DNA from: Pedobacter sp. ASV12
Lineage (GTDB): Bacteria; Bacteroidota; Bacteroidia; Sphingobacteriales; Sphingobacteriaceae
NCBI RefSeq assembly: GCF_016429155.1
Contig: NZ_JAELUC010000014.1
Coordinates: 1-61,486 of the forward strand
Direction: 5' to 3'
DNA: 61,486 nt
A program made the position numbers and the translations under genes. Below the pieces are notes generated by a model, which made no database searches, was not told where the DNA came from, and saw only the letters and a list, made by a program, of their open reading frames with translations. Each line of letters begins with the position of its first letter. The first letter of the stretch is position 1. Below are positions 9,264-17,514 of the stretch, one piece after another.

Positions 9264-10667
9264 TTAATTCTTAACCACCACTTTAACTTCAGTAGTATCT
9301 TTTGGCAAGGTTGGCACCTGGTAATTACCTGAATCAATCTTTACCTTGGGAAATGTTTTTTTGAGGCTGTTCCAATCGGTTCGCTGTACCTGTGTTTGGT
9401 AAAGATAGATATACTGTAGTTTTTTAAGTCCGCTGAGTTGTGCCACGCCTTTTGCCGTTACTTTTGTACCTACCAGACTCAAAGATTGTAGCTGATCTAA
9501 CGATTTTAGATTGGCCAAACCAGCGTCGGTAATTTTGCTATTGTTCAGACTTAATCGGCTAATGTTTTTGCAATCTTTCAAACCTTTTAAAGTGGCATCG
9601 TTGGCTAAAGGATGATCAAGCTTTACCCAGATCAGTTGCTTTTTAATGGCCTTGATCTTGTCCATTACCGTATCGGCCAGCGAAACCGCATTGATAAAAT
9701 TGGCGCTTAAATAATTACTGTTTTGGGCTACCGGAACAACCATTATACCGGCATTTTTCAAAGTTTTCAGTGCTCTCTCCTCTGCAGCACCTACTTCTTT
9801 CTCCGGAATAAGGCTCAGTTTATTTTCGGAAGTGGTTGCAGTCCCTTTTTGGAGGGCGAGCAAAATTGGTTTGATGTTTTCGGGTTGGCTCAACTCTTTA
9901 ACTTTCTTGTTAAACGGGGCTCCATTATTGATCCACCATTTTAAAAGCTCTATTTCATTGGCTGTTAATTGCGGTTTTTCTTTAGGCGCCATGTGGTCTT
10001 CATTGCTGATAGGCAACAGTAGGCGTTTGATCAATTCACTTTCATCGGCTTTGCCCGGTACAACTGTATGACCACCTTCTCCTCCTTTTAAAATAAACTC
10101 TTGTGCATCGAGCCTTAACTTGCCTTTTTGTTTTTCGCTGCCATGGCAGCTGTAGCATCTATTTTTAAGCAAGGGCTGAACGGCGGCTTCGTAAATCAAT
10201 GCTTCTTGGATATTTGGAATCGGCGGAATGGCGGCCGTGTTTTTTGATCCGCCTTCTTTTAACGGAGCCGATAAGTAATCGGAACCGTGGGTTAATGAGC
10301 CTCCCAAGTGCCCGGTAATAGAAATCAACACGATAAGCGCCAAAGCCGTAATGCCCGAAATCTTGTTGGATTTGGCATATTTGTGAACGAGCAGCAACAG
10401 CAGCGAAATCACCGCCGTAGCGATACCCATCCATTGATGATTGCCAACCAATTTGCCATCATAATCGCCACTTTGGGCCAACAAATAACCGGTGATGCAA
10501 GAAAACACTGCACCTAGCATGCCCAAAAACAACGTAATGCCGATGGCAGGCTTTAACGTTTCGAATTTCGGACTTAGGCTCAGCAACAGGAAAAGACACG
10601 CGATTAATAAAATTCCGATGGGCAAATGCACCAATACGGGGTGAAAACGACCTAATAATTCGAGCAT
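9264..10667 (-). CDS. DUF2231 membrane domain fused to cytochrome c (PSCyt1) and leucine-rich repeats
   Basis: A 467-residue three-part protein. Residues 1-125 hold about four membrane helices of the DUF2231 type (MLELLGRFHPVLVHLPIGIL). A linker leads to a planctomycete-type cytochrome c domain with one haem site C171-Y-S-C174-H175 and the typical PGKADESELIKRL and NDGAP-like segment (NNGAPFNKKV). The last 150 residues contain leucine-rich repeats (LKSLDQLQSLSLVGTKV, LSGLKKLQYIYLYQTQV). The haem domain should face the periplasm. It is the last gene of the operon, 1 nt after the TIM-barrel stop. An electron-transfer role is inferred from the haem motif; partner and substrate are unknown. Confidence 0.85.
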   Translation of the reverse strand: MLELLGRFHPVLVHLPIGILLIACLFLLLSLSPKFETLKPAIGITLFLGMLGAVFSCITGYLLAQSGDYDGKLVGNHQWMGIATAVISLLLLLVHKYAKSNKISGITALALIVLISITGHLGGSLTHGSDYLSAPLKEGGSKNTAAIPPIPNIQEALIYEAAVQPLLKNRCYSCHGSEKQKGKLRLDAQEFILKGGEGGHTVVPGKADESELIKRLLLPISNEDHMAPKEKPQLTANEIELLKWWINNGAPFNKKVKELSQPENIKPILLALQKGTATTSENKLSLIPEKEVGAAEERALKTLKNAGIMVVPVAQNSNYLSANFINAVSLADTVMDKIKAIKKQLIWVKLDHPLANDATLKGLKDCKNISRLSLNNSKITDAGLANLKSLDQLQSLSLVGTKVTAKGVAQLSGLKKLQYIYLYQTQVQRTDWNSLKKTFPKVKIDSGNYQVPTLPKDTTEVKVVVKN

Positions 10668-10668
10668 G

Positions 10669-11601
10669 CTACTGGTATCTTTTCCTTAACAAATTCATCA
10701 TGTACACATTAATAGCCCATTGATCGGCCAAGGGTTGGCGGGTATAGGGCAAGGCGGGCATGTAATCTACAGGTCCAAATTCGGTAAGAATGGTCATGCG
10801 TTCGCCTTGTCGCTTTTTACGTTCGATGATTTTGTCCCACCAAGCCAGGTGTGCCTTCACCACGTTCTCCCATTCGGGTGCCCTCGGATCGTTTACCTGG
10901 GGGCCTTCGGCATGGCCAATTCTCGAATGGATGTGTTCGGCACGCGACAACAGGAAATCTACCGTTTCTTTCTGGTCGGCCAGCAAGCTCTCGTGCACAT
11001 TGCACCAATGCGAAATATCGAGTGTTAAACGCAAATCGGGGTTTCTTTCGGCAAAATCCTTGCTGATGTGGGCCGCAAATAGCATACGGCTCCGGTGTGT
11101 TTCGTGATAAATGGGAATACCCGTGGCTTTTGTTTTGGCCGTGGTATAATCGATAAATTGTTTGTTCTGCTCGTAGGTGAAATAATCCCTGCCCGAGTGG
11201 CAATTGACATACACCGGCTGCTGATAGGGATTGGCACAAATGGCATCTAAGTTTTTCTTGAAAAGCGCCAAATGCTCAGTTAAATTGGCTTGATAGCCCG
11301 CACAGAGGAAACCTATTTGCAACTTATGCTTTTTTACGGCATCAAACAATGCTTTTTGATCATCGGCTTTATCTGGCCACCAGACTTCTATACCTTCGTA
11401 GCCTTCTTTTTTAGCCGCAGCGCAAAATTCGTCCCGACTACCGGCAAAACCCCAATCGGTTTGCATAAACAGCAATTCATAGCCAGCTTTGGCCTCGATG
11501 CGAGGCATTTCACGGGCAGCTAGTTCGGCCAGCGGATTTAACAGGCTTACGGCCGTTAATGCGGTGGTATGCTTTAAAAAGTTTCTTCTGGTTTGCGCCA
11601 T
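10669..11601 (-). CDS. Tat-exported sugar phosphate isomerase/epimerase-like TIM barrel
   Basis: A 310-residue protein starting with a twin-arginine signal (TRRNFLKHTTALTAVSLL, residues 4-21), so it is exported folded, probably with a metal. The rest is an xylose-isomerase-like TIM barrel: GYEGIEVWWPD, IYHETHRSR, LTLDISHWCNVHE and LTEFGPVDYMP give the Glu, His and Asp residues that bind divalent metal in this superfamily. Likely reactions are isomerisation, epimerisation or oxidation-linked steps on sugars; the substrate is unknown. It lies 50 nt downstream of the DUF1501 gene and 1 nt upstream of the cytochrome fusion. Confidence 0.82.
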   Translation of the reverse strand: MAQTRRNFLKHTTALTAVSLLNPLAELAAREMPRIEAKAGYELLFMQTDWGFAGSRDEFCAAAKKEGYEGIEVWWPDKADDQKALFDAVKKHKLQIGFLCAGYQANLTEHLALFKKNLDAICANPYQQPVYVNCHSGRDYFTYEQNKQFIDYTTAKTKATGIPIYHETHRSRMLFAAHISKDFAERNPDLRLTLDISHWCNVHESLLADQKETVDFLLSRAEHIHSRIGHAEGPQVNDPRAPEWENVVKAHLAWWDKIIERKKRQGERMTILTEFGPVDYMPALPYTRQPLADQWAINVYMMNLLRKRYQ

Positions 11602-11651
11602 GTTTGGATGTTAAAATGATTGAATAGGTAAGTGAAAGAATAATTTTTGGG

Positions 11652-13163
11652 TTAAGCAATAATTTCATTGATTACTTTGCCGCTCACATCGGTAAGCCTA
11701 AATGGCCTGCCCTGAAACGGATAGGTAAATTCTTCGTGGTTAAATCCAAGTTGGTTTAAGATGGTGGCCTGTACATCGAAGGCATCAACTTTGCCGCTGA
11801 TGGCACTATAACCTATTTCGTCGGTTTCGCCATGGGTAAAGCCTTTTTTGATGCCTCCGCCTGCCATCCAAATGGTAAAAGCTTCGGTATGGTGGTCTCT
11901 CCCTTTGAATGGGTTCTGTACGCCATTGCGGTTTTCCATCATCGGTGTACGGCCAAATTCGCCGCCCCATACCACTAGGGTTTCTTCCAACAGGCCCCTT
12001 TGCTTCAAATCGAGCAGCAAGGCGGTAATAGGCTTATCAATGCTCCTGCATTTATTTTTTAGGCCGATATTGAGCGAATTGGTCGGATTATCGCCATGGG
12101 CATCCCAACCCCAATCGAACAGCTGAATGTAGCGCACGCCTTTTTCTACCAGTTTGCGCGCCAGCAACACATTATTGGCAAAGCAGGCCTTACCCGGTTG
12201 CGTGCCGTACATTTCGTGGATGTAGGCTGGCTCGTCGTTAATGTTCATGACTTCCGGAGCGGCAATTTGCATGCGGTAAGCCATTTCATATTGTGCAATG
12301 CGCGATAGGATTTCCGGGTCGTTGTACTCTTGGTATTGCTGTTCGTTGGCCTTGTTAATGGCTTCGATAGAGGCTTTTCTCAAATCGCGGTTCATTCCGT
12401 CGGGATCTTTGATAAACAACACCGGATCGCCTTCGCTTCTACACTGTACGCCTTGGTAAACAGACGGCAAAAACCCGCTGCCCCAAACACTCTTACCTGC
12501 ATCAGGAAAACTGCCGCCGCTGGTCAGCACCACATAACCCGGCAAATTCTGATTTTCGGTTCCCAAACCGTAAGTTACCCAGCTGCCAATGCTTGGCCTG
12601 CCCAAACGTGGACTGCCCGTGTGCACCAGCAACTGAGCCGGCGCATGGTTAAACTGGTCTGTTTTAACGGCTTTTAAGAAACTAACCTCATCGGCCATGG
12701 TCGCAAAATGGGGCAGGTTTTCGCTAATGGTTGCGCCACTTTGGCCATGTTGGGCAAATTGTGCCTGTGGCCCCAGCATTTTGGGCACACCGGTAATAAA
12801 AGCAAATTTCTTTCCGGCCAATAGCGAAGGCGGACAATCCTGGCCATCCATTTTCATCAGTTCGGGCTTGTAATCGAATAATTCCAATTGTGAAGGCGCA
12901 CCAGCCATGTGCAGGTAGATTACGCTTCTGGCCTTGCCCACAAAAGGCGGCGACTTGGGCAATAGCGGATGGGCTGGATCATAGCTGATTTGGGTTTGTG
13001 GCTTGCTAAACAGGCCACCGCAACTTCCCAATAAGGAACCCATGGCCAATGCACCTAGTCCAAAGGCGCTTTCCTTTAAAAAATGTCTTCGGCTTAAGCC
13101 GCTCAACATAGCTTCTTGGGCTTCTTTAACCAATCTATGGGCATTCAGTTCGTCTCTGGTCAT
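11652..13163 (-). CDS. DUF1501 protein, Tat-exported probable lipoprotein
   Basis: A 503-residue DUF1501 family member (related to the alkaline phosphatase/sulfatase superfamily by fold). The N-terminus has a twin-arginine motif SRRHFLK (24-30), then a hydrophobic stretch ending LGSC, so Cys48 may be lipidated. Core family segments follow: SVIYLHMAGAPSQLELFDYKP, FAQHGQSGATISENLPH, YIQLFDWGWDAHGDN, VVWGGEFGRTPM and GRDHHTEAFTIWMAGGGI. Biochemistry of DUF1501 is not established. It always travels with PSCyt/DUF1553 proteins, as here, where the DUF1553 stop is only 6 nt upstream. The strict pairing suggests the two act as a complex. Confidence 0.88.
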   Translation of the reverse strand: MTRDELNAHRLVKEAQEAMLSGLSRRHFLKESAFGLGALAMGSLLGSCGGLFSKPQTQISYDPAHPLLPKSPPFVGKARSVIYLHMAGAPSQLELFDYKPELMKMDGQDCPPSLLAGKKFAFITGVPKMLGPQAQFAQHGQSGATISENLPHFATMADEVSFLKAVKTDQFNHAPAQLLVHTGSPRLGRPSIGSWVTYGLGTENQNLPGYVVLTSGGSFPDAGKSVWGSGFLPSVYQGVQCRSEGDPVLFIKDPDGMNRDLRKASIEAINKANEQQYQEYNDPEILSRIAQYEMAYRMQIAAPEVMNINDEPAYIHEMYGTQPGKACFANNVLLARKLVEKGVRYIQLFDWGWDAHGDNPTNSLNIGLKNKCRSIDKPITALLLDLKQRGLLEETLVVWGGEFGRTPMMENRNGVQNPFKGRDHHTEAFTIWMAGGGIKKGFTHGETDEIGYSAISGKVDAFDVQATILNQLGFNHEEFTYPFQGRPFRLTDVSGKVINEIIA

Positions 13164-13169
13164 GTTTCT

Positions 13170-15911
13170 TTAGTTTTTGGTTACCACTTCGTCTAAATTG
13201 AGCATGGCATTGGCCACCAATACCAGGGCGGCGGATTCGGGTTTCGCGGCTTGTTGTTTATCGCCGATTAATGCCGAAGCCGCCTTCGTATCTTTTTTAA
13301 AGGTTGCCAACGCCTTGGCATATAAATCTTCAAATACCTTTAACCTGTTGGCAGGAATAGGCTTATACAAAATCACCGAGTAGCCTTGTGCAATCTGATG
13401 GGCTATGTTGCGACCTCCCGACTGCTGCATGCGCGAGGCGAAATGCCTGGCCATGTCTACATAAACCGAATCGTTGAGGGTAACCAGGGCTTGCAAAGGC
13501 GTGTTGGTTCGTATGCGCCTCGGACTGCACACTACGCGCGATGCCCCATCAAAAGCGATAGCCGATGGATAAGGGGCCGTGCGTTTCCAATAGGTATAAA
13601 TTCCCCTTCTATACTGGTCTTCGCCATTGCTTTTGATCCATTTGGCCCCATTGTAGGGCGAAAACCAAATGCCTTCAGGTTGCCAAGGCATGACTGGCGG
13701 ACCATACATTTTGGCACTGAGCACCCCGCTAATGGCCAGACCCTGATCGCGGACCTGTTCGGCACTGAGCCTAACCCTTGCTCCTCTCGCATAAAATTTA
13801 TTGAAGAGGTCTTTTTCCTTGAGCTCTTCCGAAACTTTCGAATCCTGCCGGTAAGTGGCCGTCATTACCATTTCCCTGAGCATTTTTTTTACGCTCCAGT
13901 TGTAGGAATTCATAAACTGATAGGCCATATAGTCAAGCAGTTCCTGATGTGTTGGCGGCATGCCCTGCGTGCCCATATCTTCGAGCGTTTCGACCAAGCC
14001 TGTGCCAAACAGCTGTTCCCAAAGCCTGTTAACCATGGTTCGCGATACCAAGGGATTGCGCTTGTCGGTTAACCACATGGCCAAACCCATTCTGTTGTTA
14101 GGTGCATTTTTAGGCATGGCAAAAGCGAGCGAATGCGGTACACCTTCCTTTACTTCCTTGCCTTTTGAAGTCCAGGCGCCACGTTCGAACACGTAGTTTT
14201 TGCGGCGCATAGCCATAGGGTTTTCCACCATAATCGGTGTAGTAGGCACGTTGGCATTCAGCAAATTGTTGAAAGTTTTTTGATAAGCCACGTAGCCGGG
14301 CTGGCCTTTTCCTGGAAATTGTGGGGCAAAATGAAACCAATCGAAAAAGACCGTAAACTCGTCGGGATTTTTGATTGCAGGATTGCTGTAGCTCAGGTAC
14401 ACATCGTGAATACCGTGCTGCATCTTAAAATCGACAGCTACATTTTGATAGCCCGGGCCTGTAGCCAATGGCCACGAAACCAGTAAGGGGCCGTTTGGCG
14501 AATCGATATGGAGGCTCATCTTTCCTCCTGGTTTATTGGTATTGTACCTGAAAATCAGCTGATCTGCTTGGTTCAAATCAACCGCTTTTAAACGGGCCAC
14601 GGCATTGTTCTTAAAAAACAAAGCGATGTTGTTATTGCCGATCACCGCATTTTTCAGCTCATCGGCCGTAGTAGAGTTAATAGCTGGCTGTCCGGTTTTT
14701 AGAAACAGGCTGATGGCTTTGGCTCTTTGCGGTGTGGCTACCTGGGCCACCCAGTTTTCGAGTTGCTTCAGCTCGCGGCTCAGCGAATCGTTAAATTGTT
14801 TGAGCAAAGGATATTCTGCGGGTACGTCTTCGTCTCTGGTATTGTTAAAATACGACATGAACTGGTAGTATTCGTCGTGCTTAAAAGGATCGTAAGGATG
14901 GCTGTGGCACTGCACACAAGCAAAAGTGGTGCTCATGAGCCCTTCCCAAGTTGCGTTTACCCTATCGAGTACCGCCGCGGTGCGAAATTCTTCGTTATTG
15001 GTACCGCCCTCGTCGTTGGTTGGCGTATTGCGGCTAAAAGCAGTTGCGATATATTGCGCATCAGTAGGATTAGGCAACAAATCGCCGGCTACCTGTTCGG
15101 TCACAAACTGATTATAGGGCATATCGCTGTTAAAAGCCTTGATTACCCAATCTCGGTAGGCCCAAATGTTACGGTTGGGATCTGATTCGTAGCCTTTGGT
15201 GTCGGCGTACCGGGCGATATCGAGCCACATGGAAGCCCAGCGCTCGCCAAAGCGCGACGAAGCCAGCAGCGAATCAACCAGCAACTGATAGGCTTTTGTT
15301 TCGTCTTTGCCATTCAGGTACAAATTGGCCAGTTTTTCTGAAGGCAAGGTACCGATCAGGTCTAAGCTAACCCTTCGCAACAGGGTAGCCCGATCGGCCT
15401 GTGGCGAGGGTTTGAGTTTGTTTTCTTCGAGTTTGGCATAAATGAATTTATCGATGCCGTTACGTACCCAGTTGTTATCTACATCAGGCAAAGGTGTCGG
15501 CTTTACAGGCACATAAGCCCAATGATTGCCCCATTTGGCACCTTGTTTAACCCAGGCACTTAAAATATCTATTTCGTTTTTGCTCAACGCCTCGTGTTTA
15601 TAGGGCATCCGCTGTTCAGGATCGTCTGTTTGTAGGCGTTTAATAAATTCGCTTTCCTCTGGATGACCTGGAACAATGGCAGGCTTGCCACTTTTGGTAG
15701 CTGCTAGGGCTTCTTCGCGAAACAATACGCTAAAGCCACCCTGCTGCTTTACGCCACCATGGCAACTGATGCATTTTTTGTTGAGGATAGGCTTTACATC
15801 CGCATTGAAATCAATCTGCTTTTCGGCAGAAAACAAGGAGAAGGCAACCAAGGCTGTGGCCGTTACAAAAACTGCGGCCAAAAGCATTTTTTTTTGTGAT
15901 AGCATAAACAA
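13170..15911 (-). CDS. PSCyt1-DUF1549-DUF1553 multidomain cytochrome
   Basis: A 913-residue exported protein and first gene of the four-gene operon. A signal peptide or anchor covers residues 9-29. A cytochrome c domain follows with haem site C47-I-S-C50-H51. The DUF1549 (PSCyt2) region contains LLRRVSLDLIGTLP and a second haem-like motif C332-V-Q-C335-H336. A concanavalin-like middle part leads to DUF1553 (PSD1) with RNPLVSRTMVNRLWEQLFG and a C-terminal NTPLQALVTLND. The family is very abundant in Planctomycetes and Verrucomicrobia and recurrent in Bacteroidota. A role in periplasmic oxidation of complex organic substrates is a guess from haems and context. Confidence 0.88.
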   Translation of the reverse strand: MFMLSQKKMLLAAVFVTATALVAFSLFSAEKQIDFNADVKPILNKKCISCHGGVKQQGGFSVLFREEALAATKSGKPAIVPGHPEESEFIKRLQTDDPEQRMPYKHEALSKNEIDILSAWVKQGAKWGNHWAYVPVKPTPLPDVDNNWVRNGIDKFIYAKLEENKLKPSPQADRATLLRRVSLDLIGTLPSEKLANLYLNGKDETKAYQLLVDSLLASSRFGERWASMWLDIARYADTKGYESDPNRNIWAYRDWVIKAFNSDMPYNQFVTEQVAGDLLPNPTDAQYIATAFSRNTPTNDEGGTNNEEFRTAAVLDRVNATWEGLMSTTFACVQCHSHPYDPFKHDEYYQFMSYFNNTRDEDVPAEYPLLKQFNDSLSRELKQLENWVAQVATPQRAKAISLFLKTGQPAINSTTADELKNAVIGNNNIALFFKNNAVARLKAVDLNQADQLIFRYNTNKPGGKMSLHIDSPNGPLLVSWPLATGPGYQNVAVDFKMQHGIHDVYLSYSNPAIKNPDEFTVFFDWFHFAPQFPGKGQPGYVAYQKTFNNLLNANVPTTPIMVENPMAMRRKNYVFERGAWTSKGKEVKEGVPHSLAFAMPKNAPNNRMGLAMWLTDKRNPLVSRTMVNRLWEQLFGTGLVETLEDMGTQGMPPTHQELLDYMAYQFMNSYNWSVKKMLREMVMTATYRQDSKVSEELKEKDLFNKFYARGARVRLSAEQVRDQGLAISGVLSAKMYGPPVMPWQPEGIWFSPYNGAKWIKSNGEDQYRRGIYTYWKRTAPYPSAIAFDGASRVVCSPRRIRTNTPLQALVTLNDSVYVDMARHFASRMQQSGGRNIAHQIAQGYSVILYKPIPANRLKVFEDLYAKALATFKKDTKAASALIGDKQQAAKPESAALVLVANAMLNLDEVVTKN

Positions 15912-16075
15912 TTTCGTGTTGTTAAAGTGCTATACCGAAGTAAAAAACAAAACAGTATAGGAAGATACCTAAATATCCTGAGAAATTTAGACTACAACAA
16001 TATAATATCTTACGCTAAAAATGGACTATCTTACGATGACTAAGCCGAAGTAAGCCTAACTATTGGGAACCGCAG

Positions 16076-17413
16076 TTAATTACCCAAGAATTTCTGCCAC
16101 CAATAGCCCGAGTCTTTGATGCTTCTTTGCTGGGTCTTGAAATCGTTGTGCACAATGCCGAACCTGGCCTGGTAGCCTTCGGCCCATTCAAAATTATCCA
16201 TCAGAGTCCACACCATATAACCTGTAATGTTAATGCCATCATTTTTGGCCTTGAGCAAAGCTTCTAAATACAGTTTAAAAAAAGCGATACGGTCTTCGTC
16301 GTGGACATGGCCATCTGTCAATTTATCGTTAAAAGCAGCTCCGTTTTCGGTAATCATAATTTCCTTCACTTTCGGGTAGCCGGCAAATTGTTTGATGATG
16401 TTATAAAAGCTGTCGGCGTTAATTTCCCAGCCCATGGCCGTATGGGGTTTGTTGCGGTTCTTGGCTTTGACCTCCCAGGCTTGTACAACCGGAATAAACG
16501 CATTGTACCGGATCACCAAAGGGAAATAATTTTGCAGACCGATAAAATCAAAATCGAATGTCATGCGCTTAACATGGCGCCAGGTAGAGTGGCTCACGGC
16601 AAATTTCTCCAACACATCCCAATCGGCCGTTGGAAAACCCATGCCCAAAGTCGGTTCAATAAACAAACGGTTCATTAGGCAATCAACCCGTTTAGCGGCT
16701 AGCAAATCGTTGGCACTAGTTGTGTAAGGAATAATTTCTGAGCAGGAAAAGGTGGTTCCGATGCGCGCGTTTGGCACTTCGGCGCGTAAAATATGGCCAC
16801 CATCTGCCTGCGCAATGGCCGTATGCTGCGCCGCTGCCAAAAAATTGGTTAGTCCGGTTTCGCCAGGGGCATGAACGCCAAGCATATAGCCGAGCGAAGT
16901 AAAGCCAAATGGCTCGTTAATCACAATCCAGTTTTTAACCTTGTCGCCATAGGTTTTGGCACAAAGCATCACAAATTCATTGAAATCGGCATTGATACTA
17001 AATACGGTCCAGCCACCTAGTTGAGACAAGGTTTCGGGCAAGTCCCAATGGTACAGCGTAACATAAGGAATAAGTCCTTGGCTTAGGCATTCGTCGATCA
17101 CGTTATGGTAAAAACGGATGCCTTCTTCATTAACCAGTCCCTTGCCTAATGGCAACACCCGCGACCAGGAGATAGAAAAGCGAAAAACCTTAAAGCCCAG
17201 GGTCTTTACCAAGGCGATATCTTCCTGATAGCGATGGTAAAAATCGCAGGCTACATCAAGCTGGTGGCCTTTTTTAATTTTGCCTGTTCGCTTGGCAAAC
17301 GTATCCCAAATAGAGGCACCCTTGCCATACGTATTCGAGGCGCCCTCTATCTGCGCGGCCGCAGTAGCAACTCCCCATAAAAAATCAGGACCAAAATCAC
17401 TGGCTTTAAACAT
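16076..17413 (-). CDS. GH1 family beta-glucosidase
   Basis: Hydrolyses terminal beta-linked glucose or related sugars by retention. The protein has 445 residues, as expected for GH1. It shows the N-terminal FLWGVATAAAQIEG, the acid/base Glu167 in the NEP motif (INEPF), the nucleophile Glu356 in ITENG, and the aglycone/product segment NFEWAEGYQARFGI. No signal peptide is seen, so it is cytoplasmic and acts on imported oligosaccharides. It lies 164 bp upstream of the DUF1553 operon on the same strand, separated by a spacer with no clear terminator, and is divergent from the T9SS cargo gene. Confidence 0.95.
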   Translation of the reverse strand: MFKASDFGPDFLWGVATAAAQIEGASNTYGKGASIWDTFAKRTGKIKKGHQLDVACDFYHRYQEDIALVKTLGFKVFRFSISWSRVLPLGKGLVNEEGIRFYHNVIDECLSQGLIPYVTLYHWDLPETLSQLGGWTVFSINADFNEFVMLCAKTYGDKVKNWIVINEPFGFTSLGYMLGVHAPGETGLTNFLAAAQHTAIAQADGGHILRAEVPNARIGTTFSCSEIIPYTTSANDLLAAKRVDCLMNRLFIEPTLGMGFPTADWDVLEKFAVSHSTWRHVKRMTFDFDFIGLQNYFPLVIRYNAFIPVVQAWEVKAKNRNKPHTAMGWEINADSFYNIIKQFAGYPKVKEIMITENGAAFNDKLTDGHVHDEDRIAFFKLYLEALLKAKNDGINITGYMVWTLMDNFEWAEGYQARFGIVHNDFKTQQRSIKDSGYWWQKFLGN

Positions 17414-17457
17414 TTCTATACTGGCTAATTTTTGCTAAGGTCAATTATTCCTGTTAA

Positions 17458-17469
17458 GTTAATATTAAC
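17458..17469. promoter_or_regulatory. 12-bp palindrome between divergent genes
   Basis: GTTAATATTAAC is a perfect palindrome in the 101-bp region between the GH1 gene and the T9SS cargo gene. It could be an operator for either promoter. In AT-rich DNA it may also be chance. Confidence 0.25.
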
Positions 17470-17514
17470 AATTGTGAATTGGCTAAACAAAGCTTTTTTT
17501 TCTATTTTTATGAA

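Noticed and set aside
13386..14072. Long plus-strand open frame opposite the DUF1553 gene (228 codons)
   Set aside because: It lies wholly antisense to a well-supported gene and its translation lacks recognisable domains.
17479..17514. TTG start 36 nt upstream for the T9SS cargo protein
   Set aside because: It would place 12 residues, mostly aromatic, before a complete signal peptide that starts at ATG 17515.
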